Assembly: GCA_964608615.1 (NCBI GenBank)
Contig: CAZSQG010000044.1
Coordinates: 1-31,594, forward strand
DNA from: CALEUX01 sp964608615
GTDB lineage: Bacteria; Bacteroidota; Bacteroidia; Bacteroidales; Marinilabiliaceae
Direction of reading: 5' to 3'
DNA length: 31,594 nucleotides
Under the pieces are notes generated by a model. The model had not been told where the DNA came from, ran no database searches, and saw only the letters and a program-made list of their open reading frames with translations. Of this stretch, positions 15,784 through 23,554 are shown piece by piece. Numbering within the stretch: the stretch's first letter is position 1; every line of letters begins with the position of its first letter. Position numbers and translations under genes: made by a program.

Positions 15784-17193
15784 GTGGCACACTCCAGAAA
15801 AAACAAACCATTACTTGAAAGATTAGTTATTACTGATGTTGCAGCCGAGGGAAAAGCTCTTGGGAAAGTGAACGATAAAGTTGTATTTGTTCATCAAACA
15901 ATCCCTGGCGATATTGTGGATGTGCAGGTTACCAAGAAAAGAAACAACTATTACGAAGGATATCCCGTTCACTTCCATTACTATTCCGATTTGAGAGTGG
16001 AGCCCTTCTGCGAACACTTTGGAGTATGTGGAGGATGTAAATGGCAGGCTCTGCCATATAAAGAACAGCTTTTTTATAAACAGCGTGAAGTATTTAATAA
16101 TCTTTTGCGCATCGGCAAGGTTGAACTACCCGATATCAGTCCTATATTAGGTTCTGAACATGAACAGTTTTACCGCAACAAACTTGAGTTCACCTTCTCA
16201 AACAAAAGATGGCTTACAAACCAGGAACTGGAGACTGATAAAGAATTGATAAATAACAATGGGGTTGGCTTCCATATCCCGGGTATGTTCGACAAAGTTG
16301 TTGATCTAAATAAATGCTACCTTCAGTCCGAGCCATCAAACGCCATACGCCTGGCAATTAAGAAGTTTGCGGTCAATAACAATCTTTTATTTTTTGATCT
16401 CAAAAAGCAGGAAGGTTTTTTGAGAACTCTAATTATCAGGACTACTTCAATTGGTGAAGTTATGGTAGTTCTTGTGTTATTTCACGACGATGAACATGCC
16501 AGGGTTGCTCTTTTCAACCAATTAATGATGCAATTCCCTGATGTTACTTCATGGGTATATGTTATTAATAACAAAGCCAACGACACCATTACTGATCAAA
16601 CAATTAATCTTTTTGCCGGCCGTGACTATATATATGAAGAGATGGAGGGGTTGAAATTCAAAATTGGCCCCAAAAGTTTCTTCCAGACCAATTCACTTCA
16701 GGCATTAAACCTTTATAGAATAACACGTGAATTTGCAGGACTAACAGGGAATGAAACTGTTTACGACCTTTATACAGGAACCGGAACCATTGCCAACTTT
16801 TTAGCACCCATGTCAAAACATGTTGTTGGCATTGAATATGTTCCTGAGGCAATTAATGATGCCATTGAGAATTCAGCAATCAACAACATCACAAACACTA
16901 CTTTTTTGGCTGGCGACATGAAGGATCTTCTTAATGCTGATTTGTTTGCCAATCACGGACATCCTGATGTTATTATAACTGACCCGCCTCGCGCTGGAAT
17001 GCATCCCGATGTTGTACAAACTATTCTGAATGCAGCTCCTGAACACATTGTTTATGTGAGTTGTAATTCGGCTACCCAAGCTCGTGATCTCAACCTTCTG
17101 GACCTTCGTTACCGTGTAACCCGTATTCAGCCGGTTGATATGTTTCCCCATACCCACCACGTGGAAAATGTTGTATTGCTTGAAAGAAGGTAA
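15784..17193 (+). CDS. rlmD: 23S rRNA (uracil-C5)-methyltransferase, RlmD/RumA family
   Basis: The enzyme methylates a uracil of 23S rRNA (U1939 in E. coli) using SAM. With the GTG start the product has 469 residues. An N-terminal TRAM domain covers about 8-70. An iron-sulphur binding set follows: CEHFGVCGGCKW supplies three Cys (76, 82, 85) and KCYLQSE the fourth (178). The SAM domain shows FFQTNSLQALNLY, VYDLYTGTGTIANFLAP, VVGIEYVPEAI, IITDPPRAGMHPDVV and the catalytic-Cys motif VYVSCNSATQARDL (Cys427). The frame extends upstream to TTG 15760, but that codon overlaps the -7 element. The paralogues RlmC and RlmD are not always separable by sequence; the TRAM domain favours RlmD. yaaA follows after 68 bases. 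Confidence 0.93.
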   Translation: MAHSRKNKPLLERLVITDVAAEGKALGKVNDKVVFVHQTIPGDIVDVQVTKKRNNYYEGYPVHFHYYSDLRVEPFCEHFGVCGGCKWQALPYKEQLFYKQREVFNNLLRIGKVELPDISPILGSEHEQFYRNKLEFTFSNKRWLTNQELETDKELINNNGVGFHIPGMFDKVVDLNKCYLQSEPSNAIRLAIKKFAVNNNLLFFDLKKQEGFLRTLIIRTTSIGEVMVVLVLFHDDEHARVALFNQLMMQFPDVTSWVYVINNKANDTITDQTINLFAGRDYIYEEMEGLKFKIGPKSFFQTNSLQALNLYRITREFAGLTGNETVYDLYTGTGTIANFLAPMSKHVVGIEYVPEAINDAIENSAINNITNTTFLAGDMKDLLNADLFANHGHPDVIITDPPRAGMHPDVVQTILNAAPEHIVYVSCNSATQARDLNLLDLRYRVTRIQPVDMFPHTHHVENVVLLERR

Positions 17194-17261
17194 GTTGAAG
17201 TAACATTTGATAGAGTAAGAGAATTTATTTAGATTCAGGCATTATAAAAAACCATTTTATT

Positions 17262-18029
17262 ATGCTTGTAATCATCTCTCCATCAAAAACACTTGATTTT
17301 GAATCAAAAGTACCTATAAGCGACTCCTCAGAGTTGCGATTTGCAAGTGAAGCAAACGAATTGGTGAGTCATCTCAGGAAATTATCTTCCTCCGACCTTA
17401 TACAACTAATGAGTATTAGTAAGAATTTAGCACAACTCAATACTACACGTTTTCAGGAATGGCAATGGCCCTTTAGTAAAGAAAAATCCCGACAAGCAAT
17501 TTTTGCCTTTAAAGGCGATGTTTTCACAGGGCTTGATGCCTATAATCTGAATGTTGACAACATCCGTTACTGTCAAAACTCTTTACGCATACTTTCGGGT
17601 TTATACGGCCTGTTGAGACCTCTTGATACCATCATACCTTATCGGCTTGAGATGGGAACAAAATTTCAAACTCAAAACGGAGGCCACCTGTATGCTTTTT
17701 GGGGAAATAAAATATCTGAACTTCTAAAGAAAGATATGCATGAAACGGGCCATAATATTTTGGTAAATCTGGCAAGTAATGAATATGCTAAAGCCATTGA
17801 TTTTAAAAAGCTTAAATACACTACCATCACGCCAGTATTTAAAGACTTTAAAAACGGCCAATACAAGGTAATTAGCATCTTCGCTAAAAAAGCCAGGGGA
17901 TGGATGACCCGCTTTATTATTGAAAACCAACTTAGTGATCCTGACGATTTAAAAGCCTTTGATATAGGAGACTATCATTTCAACAATAATTTATCTAAAG
18001 AAAACGAGTTAGTCTTTACCCGACATTAA
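17262..18029 (+). CDS. yaaA: YaaA-family (UPF0246) peroxide stress protein
   Basis: YaaA is a DNA-binding protein that lowers free iron and limits hydroxyl-radical damage during peroxide stress in E. coli. The 255 residues match the family length. Recognisable segments are MLVIISPSKTLDF at the start, AIFAFKGDVFTGLDA, LRILSGLYGLLRPLD, LEMGTKF and the C-terminal helix-hairpin-helix-like region with KKARGWMTRFI. There is no signal peptide. The ATG at 17262 gives the canonical N-terminus. It lies 68 bases after rlmD and may share its transcript. Downstream, a weak 7-bp hairpin (AGCTTTT at 18043, AAAAGCT at 18057) could end the transcript. An exported superoxide dismutase about 1 kb away fits an oxidative-stress theme, perhaps by chance. 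Confidence 0.95.
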   Translation: MLVIISPSKTLDFESKVPISDSSELRFASEANELVSHLRKLSSSDLIQLMSISKNLAQLNTTRFQEWQWPFSKEKSRQAIFAFKGDVFTGLDAYNLNVDNIRYCQNSLRILSGLYGLLRPLDTIIPYRLEMGTKFQTQNGGHLYAFWGNKISELLKKDMHETGHNILVNLASNEYAKAIDFKKLKYTTITPVFKDFKNGQYKVISIFAKKARGWMTRFIIENQLSDPDDLKAFDIGDYHFNNNLSKENELVFTRH

Positions 18030-18300
18030 CTCACTATTTATAAGCTTTTCTTGTTAAAAAGCTCCAATATTTTATTTACCTTACATACGCAAATATTTAG
18101 TTTCAAGAGTTCATAATATGGACTTCTGAATACCTAACTAATAAAAAAGATGCTTATTTGGCAGGTTCAAACCAGACAAAACGATGCGGATTGAACACCT
18201 GAGTTGGTAATTATTTTAAGCAATCGGAAACTAACCTATACGCTAAGATCTGATTGCACCATTTATTAAGCAAATAATAACTAATAATAAATCCATAAAA

Positions 18301-19014
18301 ATGAATCCATCACCTTACATCGAACGGTATGGAAACCTTCTTAAACAGGAGGTTTTACAAACACTGGATGAGCAGATTCTTCCGAATACTTTTGTATTGG
18401 AAGCTCCCGAACCATTTCCTGGTTTTTATAACTATTATTCGGACCATCCAATTGAGAGCAAACCCCTTTATGTCTATTTTGTTGTTAAGCAACTCTACAC
18501 TCTGGAGCAGATTACAAGAGCAACACAAAATATTCGTAAATATTTTCATGCCGATTTTAATGCTGCGGCAGGAGTGGTTAATATTTACAATAAGGAGTTC
18601 AATGTTATTAGGGTACGACACCTTTCAGATTACAGCCAAATTTCCGAATTACAAGCCTGCTATATGGACGAAGGCATAGAATTTCGAAAAAAACCAGGAG
18701 GAAAACTGGCAGGACCAGCGGTTATTCGGATTAAAAAATTCTTTATCCTGGAAGAAAAACATCCAGGTGTTTTCTTTGATATTACTGAAAAAGATCATGG
18801 TTACTTCACCATTCCACAGTATTTATCCTGGAAATATTTTGAAGACCTGACTAAAAAGGTGAAATTCAATTGGGAAAAACCATTATTTGATGCAGCTATA
18901 GGTCACTTTCATGTGAATTTTGGCATTCAGGATATGATCAGGATTTATAATCCAAAACTTGATCTGCAATATCTGATGGATGTTAGGAAACTTTATTTTG
19001 ACAAAATGAAATAA
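18301..19014 (+). CDS. Conserved-looking hypothetical protein
   Basis: A 237-residue product that I do not recognise. It begins MNPSPYIERYGNLLKQEVL at an ATG preceded by an A/T-rich leader. It has no signal peptide, no membrane segment and no obvious cofactor motif. It is rich in aromatic residues (GFYNYYSDHP, YVYFVVKQLY, EKHPGVFFDITEKDHGYF) and has alternating hydrophobic strands and amphipathic helices, so a folded cytoplasmic protein is likely. Codon use matches the neighbours and third-position composition is normal, which argues for a true gene. It stands alone: 271 bp separate it from yaaA, and a hairpin terminator follows before the convergent superoxide dismutase gene. The leader 18030-18300 shows no clear promoter element. 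Confidence 0.8.
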   Translation: MNPSPYIERYGNLLKQEVLQTLDEQILPNTFVLEAPEPFPGFYNYYSDHPIESKPLYVYFVVKQLYTLEQITRATQNIRKYFHADFNAAAGVVNIYNKEFNVIRVRHLSDYSQISELQACYMDEGIEFRKKPGGKLAGPAVIRIKKFFILEEKHPGVFFDITEKDHGYFTIPQYLSWKYFEDLTKKVKFNWEKPLFDAAIGHFHVNFGIQDMIRIYNPKLDLQYLMDVRKLYFDKMK

Positions 19015-19042
19015 ACCGATTACGTTTTAAATCGAATAACTT

Positions 19043-19097
19043 AGCCCATAGTTGTTAGCTCAGACCTTCAATAAGCTATCAGCTATGGGCTTTTATT
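19043..19097 (+). terminator. Hairpin terminator between convergent genes
   Basis: AGCCCATAG at 19043-19051 pairs with CTATGGGCT at 19083-19091, and inner AGCT segments extend the pairing. TTTTATTTT follows. It starts 29 bases after the stop of the plus-strand hypothetical gene and ends before the stop of the minus-strand superoxide dismutase gene. Confidence 0.65.
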
Positions 19098-19133
19098 TTC
19101 CATACAGGCTAAAATCTGTTTCCCTGTATACTA

Positions 19134-19862
19134 TTACTTGCCTATTGCAGCTTCATATCGCTCACTTATCACATTCCAGTTTACCACATTCCAGAAATTA
19201 TCAACGTAATTGGCCCGCTTATTCTGATATTTCAAATAATAAGCATGTTCCCATACATCAATGGCCAAAAGTGGCGTACCCCGTTCAGCAACAACATCCA
19301 TCAAGGGATTATCCTGATTTGGGGTAGATGAAACAAACAATTTTTTATCGGCATTAACCGACAACCAGGCCCAACCACTCCCAAATTGCGATTTGGCAGC
19401 TGTTGAAAACTCCTCTTTAAACGCTTCCAATGATCCAAATTCTGTCTCAAGAGCCAATACCAATTGAGCTGACGGACTACTCTGCCCTACCGGTGCCAAA
19501 TTGAGCCAAAACAGTTGGTGATTGTAATATCCACCAGCGTTGTTACGAATGGCCAAATCTAAATCCGAAACATGAGCAAAAATATCGTCAAGCCTTACTT
19601 TTTCAAGTTCAGAACCTTCAATGGCCTTCATGAAATTTGAATAATAAGCACGATGATGCCTGTCGTAATGAATCTCCATAGTCTTAGCATCAATATAAGG
19701 CTCCAAAGCATCATATTCATAAGGCAATTCAGCAAAAAAGTGCCCTTTAAAAGTTTCATCGGCTACAAACTTATACGGCTCTTGCTTATTTTTATCTACC
19801 GGAGTTTCACAAGACCATAAAATGGCTAAACCTAATACGATTAAAATCTGAAAGTTTTTCAT
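19134..19862 (-). CDS. Fe/Mn superoxide dismutase with lipoprotein-type signal
   Basis: The enzyme converts superoxide to oxygen and hydrogen peroxide. The mature domain holds all four metal ligands of the Fe/Mn family: His65 in TMEIHYDRHH, His115 in GGYYNHQLFW, and Asp202 and His206 in IDVWEHAYY. GSGWAWL and the tail VVNWNV are also typical. Unlike the usual cytoplasmic enzyme (about 200 aa), this 242-residue form starts with MKNFQILIVLGLAILWSC, a short basic start, a hydrophobic core and a Cys at 18 in a lipobox-like context (LWSC, with an unusual Trp at -2), followed by a polar linker. It is therefore probably exported and anchored in an envelope membrane. Fe versus Mn preference is not decided here. 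No promoter with a perfect -7 element was found upstream. Confidence 0.93.
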   Translation of the reverse strand: MKNFQILIVLGLAILWSCETPVDKNKQEPYKFVADETFKGHFFAELPYEYDALEPYIDAKTMEIHYDRHHRAYYSNFMKAIEGSELEKVRLDDIFAHVSDLDLAIRNNAGGYYNHQLFWLNLAPVGQSSPSAQLVLALETEFGSLEAFKEEFSTAAKSQFGSGWAWLSVNADKKLFVSSTPNQDNPLMDVVAERGTPLLAIDVWEHAYYLKYQNKRANYVDNFWNVVNWNVISERYEAAIGK

Positions 19863-20300
19863 GTTCTTTTTATTTAGTTTTTAATTGCCAGAACTTCACC
19901 ATTCTTTTCTATTACATATCAACGTTATATGATTATTGTTTTATCAATAAACCTAAATCATATAACGCCAAAATATATTTATAACCACAGAATAAAAAAC
20001 ATTAAGTCCAGGCATAAATTAGAATATTCATTTAACAAAAACACCACTTAGGGTATAATGTTCATTAATAACTTGATTTTAATCCTGTTCACATTTTTTT
20101 TAAGAGTTAAACACTTTACTTATTCATTGAATTTCGGGAACCACCCCAAAAATTATTGGCAATGCGTAATTCATAATTAGAGTTTTCATGATTTTAATAA
20201 AACACTCTAAACTCACAACTATCAAAAAGCACTAAAACCCACACGGAAAATATCATTTTGTAAGTTTATCGATTAATATGGTGTTATTTTTTCTCTTTTA
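19863..20300. other. AT-rich intergenic region between divergent SOD and asnB
   Basis: No coding sequence, RNA gene or strong hairpin seen. The nearest -7-like string for the minus-strand SOD gene is CCAAAATATA near 19968-19977, which departs from consensus. The asnB promoter at the right-hand end is listed separately. Confidence 0.5.
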
Positions 20301-20331
20301 TTTGTTTTCTAATTATGATTTCGTATTTTTG
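20301..20331 (+). promoter_or_regulatory. asnB promoter, consensus Bacteroidetes type
   Basis: TTTG at 20301-20304 and TATTTTTG at 20324-20331 are separated by 19 bases, matching the TTTG-N19-TAnnTTTG promoter of Bacteroidetes. Start of transcription near 20338 would give a leader of about 40 nt. Confidence 0.65.
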
Positions 20332-20378
20332 CAGCCATAATATTATCATTTTAACATTTTAACAAAAAACAAACAGCC

Positions 20379-21965
20379 ATGTGCGGATTTGCAGTTTATA
20401 CAGGAGATGACAAAAAGCTTAAGCTAGAAATGGCCCATGAGTTTGGAAAAATCCAATACCGCGGACCGGATAACACAATCATTAGAGATTTTGGAAATAA
20501 TGGATGGATGGGATTTCACCGCTTAAAAATAATGGATCTTTCAGATGCAGGGAATCAACCTCTCTCATATAATAACATACACTTGGTTTGTAATGGTGAG
20601 ATTTATAATTTCAGAAGCATTCGTGAGAAATACATGTTATCCTTCCCTTTTATATCGAATAGCGATTGCGAAGTAATGCTCCCACTGTTTCTGGAAAAAG
20701 GGATTGTGGGCATGGCCAAAGAACTGGATGCCGAATTCGTTTGTGTTATATTCGATGAAAAGAAACGTAAGTTTTATGCTGCCCGTGATCCTATTGGTAT
20801 TCGTCCACTTTTTTACGGATACACTGTGCATAACGACATTGTTTTTGCAAGTGAGATGAAAGCATTACACAATGTTTGTGACAAAGTATATCCATTCCCT
20901 CCGGGTTACTGTTACGATGGTGAAGAGTTTGTTAAATATGCCGACTTGTCGGATGTTAAAGAATTTGTTAAAGACGATCTGGAAGAGATTTTTACAAATA
21001 TCAATCAGTTATTCACCAAAGCAGTTGAAAAACGCATGGATGCCGATGCTCCGGTTGGGTTTCTTTGCAGTGGAGGACTTGATTCGAGCCTGGTGTGTGC
21101 AATTGCAGCGCGTTTAACCGACAAACCAATTAAAACCTTTGCTGTTGGAATAAACGAAGATCCCATCGACACAAAATATGCAAGAGTTGTTGCCGACTAC
21201 CTCGGTGCCGATCACACAGAGGTTCTGTTTACCCGACAACAAATATTCGATTCTCTCAGCACTCTGATATATAACATCGAAAGTTGGGATATCACAACCA
21301 TCAGGGCATCGATGGGCATGCATCTTATTTGTAAATATATTAGTGAAAATACTGAAGTTAAAGTACTATTAACAGGCGAAATCAGCGATGAAATCTTCGG
21401 TTACAAATACACCGATTTTGCTCCCAATCCCGAAGCTTTTCAAAAAGAAGCTGAAAAAAGGCTGACGGAGATTTATATGTACGATGTGTTAAGAGCCGAT
21501 CGATCCATTTCATCGAATGGATTGGAAGCAAGAGTTCCATTTGGCGATATTGATTTTGTGAAGTATGTTATGAGTATTTCGCCTGAAAAGAAAATGAACA
21601 ATACAGGCATTGGAAAGTATTTGTTACGTAAAGCCTTTGAGGACAATTATCTGCCTAACGAAATTCTTTACCGCGAAAAAGCAGCATTCTCTGATGCAGT
21701 GGGTCACAGCGTAGTGGATAGCCTTAAAGCTTATGCCGAAGAAATTTATTCAGATGCTGATATGGTTAATGCAGTGCATAAGTATCCATTTGCTACTCCA
21801 ATCTCAAAAGAATCACTGATGTATCGTGACATTTTTGAGAGTCATTTCCCTGGACGAGCTGAATTAATCAAAGATTTTTGGATGCCTAACAAAGAATGGC
21901 AAAACTGTAATGTAAACGACCCCAGCGCACGCGTGTTACCAAACTATGGGAACAGCGGAGTATAA
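20379..21965 (+). CDS. asnB: Asparagine synthase (glutamine-hydrolysing)
   Basis: AsnB makes asparagine from aspartate, glutamine and ATP in the cytoplasm. The 528 residues start MCGFAVYTG, where Cys2 becomes the N-terminal nucleophile of the glutaminase domain; this fixes the start at 20379. YRGPD (27-31), NGEIYNF (72-78) and ARDPIGIRPLFYG (135-147) complete that domain. The synthetase domain has the ATP pyrophosphate loop SGGLDSS (231-237), followed by KTFAVGI and the LTGEISDEIFGYKY segment. Length and motifs are those of bacterial AsnB of the E. coli type. The gene stands alone, with its own consensus promoter and a terminator starting about 30 bases after the stop. Confidence 0.97.
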   Translation: MCGFAVYTGDDKKLKLEMAHEFGKIQYRGPDNTIIRDFGNNGWMGFHRLKIMDLSDAGNQPLSYNNIHLVCNGEIYNFRSIREKYMLSFPFISNSDCEVMLPLFLEKGIVGMAKELDAEFVCVIFDEKKRKFYAARDPIGIRPLFYGYTVHNDIVFASEMKALHNVCDKVYPFPPGYCYDGEEFVKYADLSDVKEFVKDDLEEIFTNINQLFTKAVEKRMDADAPVGFLCSGGLDSSLVCAIAARLTDKPIKTFAVGINEDPIDTKYARVVADYLGADHTEVLFTRQQIFDSLSTLIYNIESWDITTIRASMGMHLICKYISENTEVKVLLTGEISDEIFGYKYTDFAPNPEAFQKEAEKRLTEIYMYDVLRADRSISSNGLEARVPFGDIDFVKYVMSISPEKKMNNTGIGKYLLRKAFEDNYLPNEILYREKAAFSDAVGHSVVDSLKAYAEEIYSDADMVNAVHKYPFATPISKESLMYRDIFESHFPGRAELIKDFWMPNKEWQNCNVNDPSARVLPNYGNSGV

Positions 21966-21995
21966 TAAGACATCTAAACTAAACCTATACCTGGT

Positions 21996-22056
21996 GGATT
22001 CGGGGGCCCTGCTACTTTGGGGATTGTGTGTGGCGGCCTCCGGATTCTTTTTTTTT
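21996..22056 (+). terminator. asnB terminator, long-loop hairpin with G-U pairs
   Basis: GGATTCGGGGGCC (21996-22008) pairs with GGCCTCCGGATTC (22035-22047), using three G-U wobble pairs in the RNA, and is followed by nine T residues (22048-22056). In DNA terms the repeat looks imperfect, yet as RNA all 13 pairs form. The loop of 26 nt is long. Confidence 0.65.
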
Positions 22057-22122
22057 ACTAATGATGATTCCAATTAAAAAACAGATTCTGTTAAACTGAA
22101 CAGGACTAATCCCAACACCCGA

Positions 22123-22161
22123 AAGTAATTGAAGGGCCACAATAGGCCCTTCAAGTTACTT
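22123..22161. terminator. Inverted repeat, probable terminator of the glycoside hydrolase operon
   Basis: TTGAAGGGCC (22129-22138), loop ACAATA, GGCCCTTCAA (22145-22154). The stem is extended by AAGTAA (22123-22128) pairing with TTACTT (22156-22161) across a single-base bulge. It lies 30 bases past the end of the last minus-strand reading frame. T-runs are poor on both sides. Confidence 0.5.
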
Positions 22162-22190
22162 ATAATGTTCGCTGCAGGAATTGCAGATAT

Positions 22191-22367
22191 TTACTTTCCA
22201 AACTGAATCCAATCCACCTCTATGGCTCCGCCATCTTTTAACATAACAACCAGATCAGAAACTCCGGGTTTCAATCCGGAAACCTTGGCATTGACAACCT
22301 GCCATGCATTTGAGCGGGGAATCTCGATTTCGGAAACAACCAAACCTTCAGGACTGTTTAATCTTCT
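22191..22367 (-). pseudogene. Out-of-frame CBM6 remnant of the GH43 gene
   Basis: Immediately downstream of the GH43 stop, the next frame reads RRLNSPEGLVVSEIEIPRS, then NAWQVVNAKVSGLKPGVS and DLVVMLKDGG, and ends AIEVDWIQFGK with a TAA at 22191-22193. This is the typical second half of a family 6 carbohydrate-binding module, including the closing V-D-W-I-Q-F strand. It has no start codon of its own in a sensible place, so it is a disconnected part of the upstream gene. Confidence 0.85.
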
Positions 22368-23514
22368 TCAATTTTTTACCGCTAAAATCCACTTTATTGT
22401 ATTGCACCCAGGCATTCTTATTACTAAGAATTGTTTTCCACCCCTTAAAAACGCTGGAAGCATCGATAAAAGCAATAGAAGCTCCGGATTCACTCATTGC
22501 GCTGTACCGGTCAATTTCAATGGGCTGCCTGGCATTTGCAAGTCCTACACCACGTAGGGTTGGCTTCACTTTCTGAATAGTACCGTCAGCATTAAAGAAG
22601 AGACTATCAACCCTTACGGAGCGGTTCTTATCAAATTGCGGTGAATAATCATTATGATGATAATACAGATACCATTGTTGATTGTACTCAACAACTGAAT
22701 GGTGATTTGTCCAGCATCCTGTAGGCGACTCATCCATAATAACACCGGTCATCTTAAAAGGCCCCATTGGACTATTTCCCATACCATATTCAAGTCGCTC
22801 AATGGTATTTTCCACATGGGGGAATGTCATATAATAAATTCCGTTGCGTTCAAAAACCCAGGGACCTTCCTTCATCCCTTTTTGAGGCAGATCAGCAATT
22901 ACCATTGGTTCTGAATCGAGTTCCAGCATATTATCCTTAAGCTTTGCAACAAAAATCTGCCCCATCGAATAATAGATATATGCCTGTCCGTCTTTATCGA
23001 TAAGCACATTAGGATCAATTCCGTTTATTCCTTTAATGGGTTCCTTTTGCGCAACATAAGGTCCTTCAGGCTTATCAGCAACAGCCACCCCAACGCCAAA
23101 ACCTCTGCGCCGATGTTCACCATCAGATTTGACGTTTGCAGGGAAATAGAAATAGTATTTACCATTCCTTTCCACACAATCGGGTGCCCACATGCTATAG
23201 GATGTGGAATCAGCCCAGGATGGATCGTACTGGCTGACAATCATTCCATGGTCTGTCCAATCAATCAGGTTCTCGGAGGAAAACACGTGATAATCTTCCA
23301 TACAAAACCAATCCTTACGCAGTTTCTTTCCTTCAGGAGCAAGGATGTCGTGCGACGGAAACACATAAACTCTCCCGTTAAAAACCCGTGCTGACGGATC
23401 GGCTGAAAACTGGTTACGGACAATCGGGTTCTGCGCAAAAATCGTATTCCACTGCACAGACAAGATGATCCCCAACACTATAAAAGTCCTGAATAACCTA
23501 AGATTTTTAATCAT
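22348..23514 (-). CDS. GH43 arabinofuranosidase/xylosidase-like enzyme, CBM6 tail disrupted
   Basis: The 388-residue product has a signal peptide (hydrophobic 9-20, likely cut after IFAQ at about 28) and a GH43 five-bladed propeller. The three catalytic acids are visible: base Asp39 in SADPSARVF, pKa modulator Asp167 in GIDPNVLID, and acid Glu216 in MKEGPWVFE. The pattern resembles arabinoxylan arabinofuranohydrolases that carry CBM6. From about 336 the first half of a CBM6 starts (SGASIAFIDAS, AWVQYNKVDFSGKKLKK), then the frame stops at TGA 22348-22350. The second half continues in another frame, so the original protein was about 55-70 residues longer. The catalytic domain is intact. It is the last of five hydrolase genes in one direction, 40 bases after the GH97 gene. 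Confidence 0.9.
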   Translation of the reverse strand: MIKNLRLFRTFIVLGIILSVQWNTIFAQNPIVRNQFSADPSARVFNGRVYVFPSHDILAPEGKKLRKDWFCMEDYHVFSSENLIDWTDHGMIVSQYDPSWADSTSYSMWAPDCVERNGKYYFYFPANVKSDGEHRRRGFGVGVAVADKPEGPYVAQKEPIKGINGIDPNVLIDKDGQAYIYYSMGQIFVAKLKDNMLELDSEPMVIADLPQKGMKEGPWVFERNGIYYMTFPHVENTIERLEYGMGNSPMGPFKMTGVIMDESPTGCWTNHHSVVEYNQQWYLYYHHNDYSPQFDKNRSVRVDSLFFNADGTIQKVKPTLRGVGLANARQPIEIDRYSAMSESGASIAFIDASSVFKGWKTILSNKNAWVQYNKVDFSGKKLKKIKQS

Positions 23515-23554
23515 CTGATAAATATTTAAAATAGTTATTTGAAAAAAAACATAA

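Noticed and set aside
18158..18185. GGTTCAAACC string resembling a tRNA T-arm
   Set aside because: No acceptor stem, D-arm or anticodon arm can be built around it.
22371..22380. Programmed frameshifting at the A6 run in the GH43 gene
   Set aside because: Both alternative frames meet stop codons within a few bases after the A-run, so slipping there would not produce the full CBM6.
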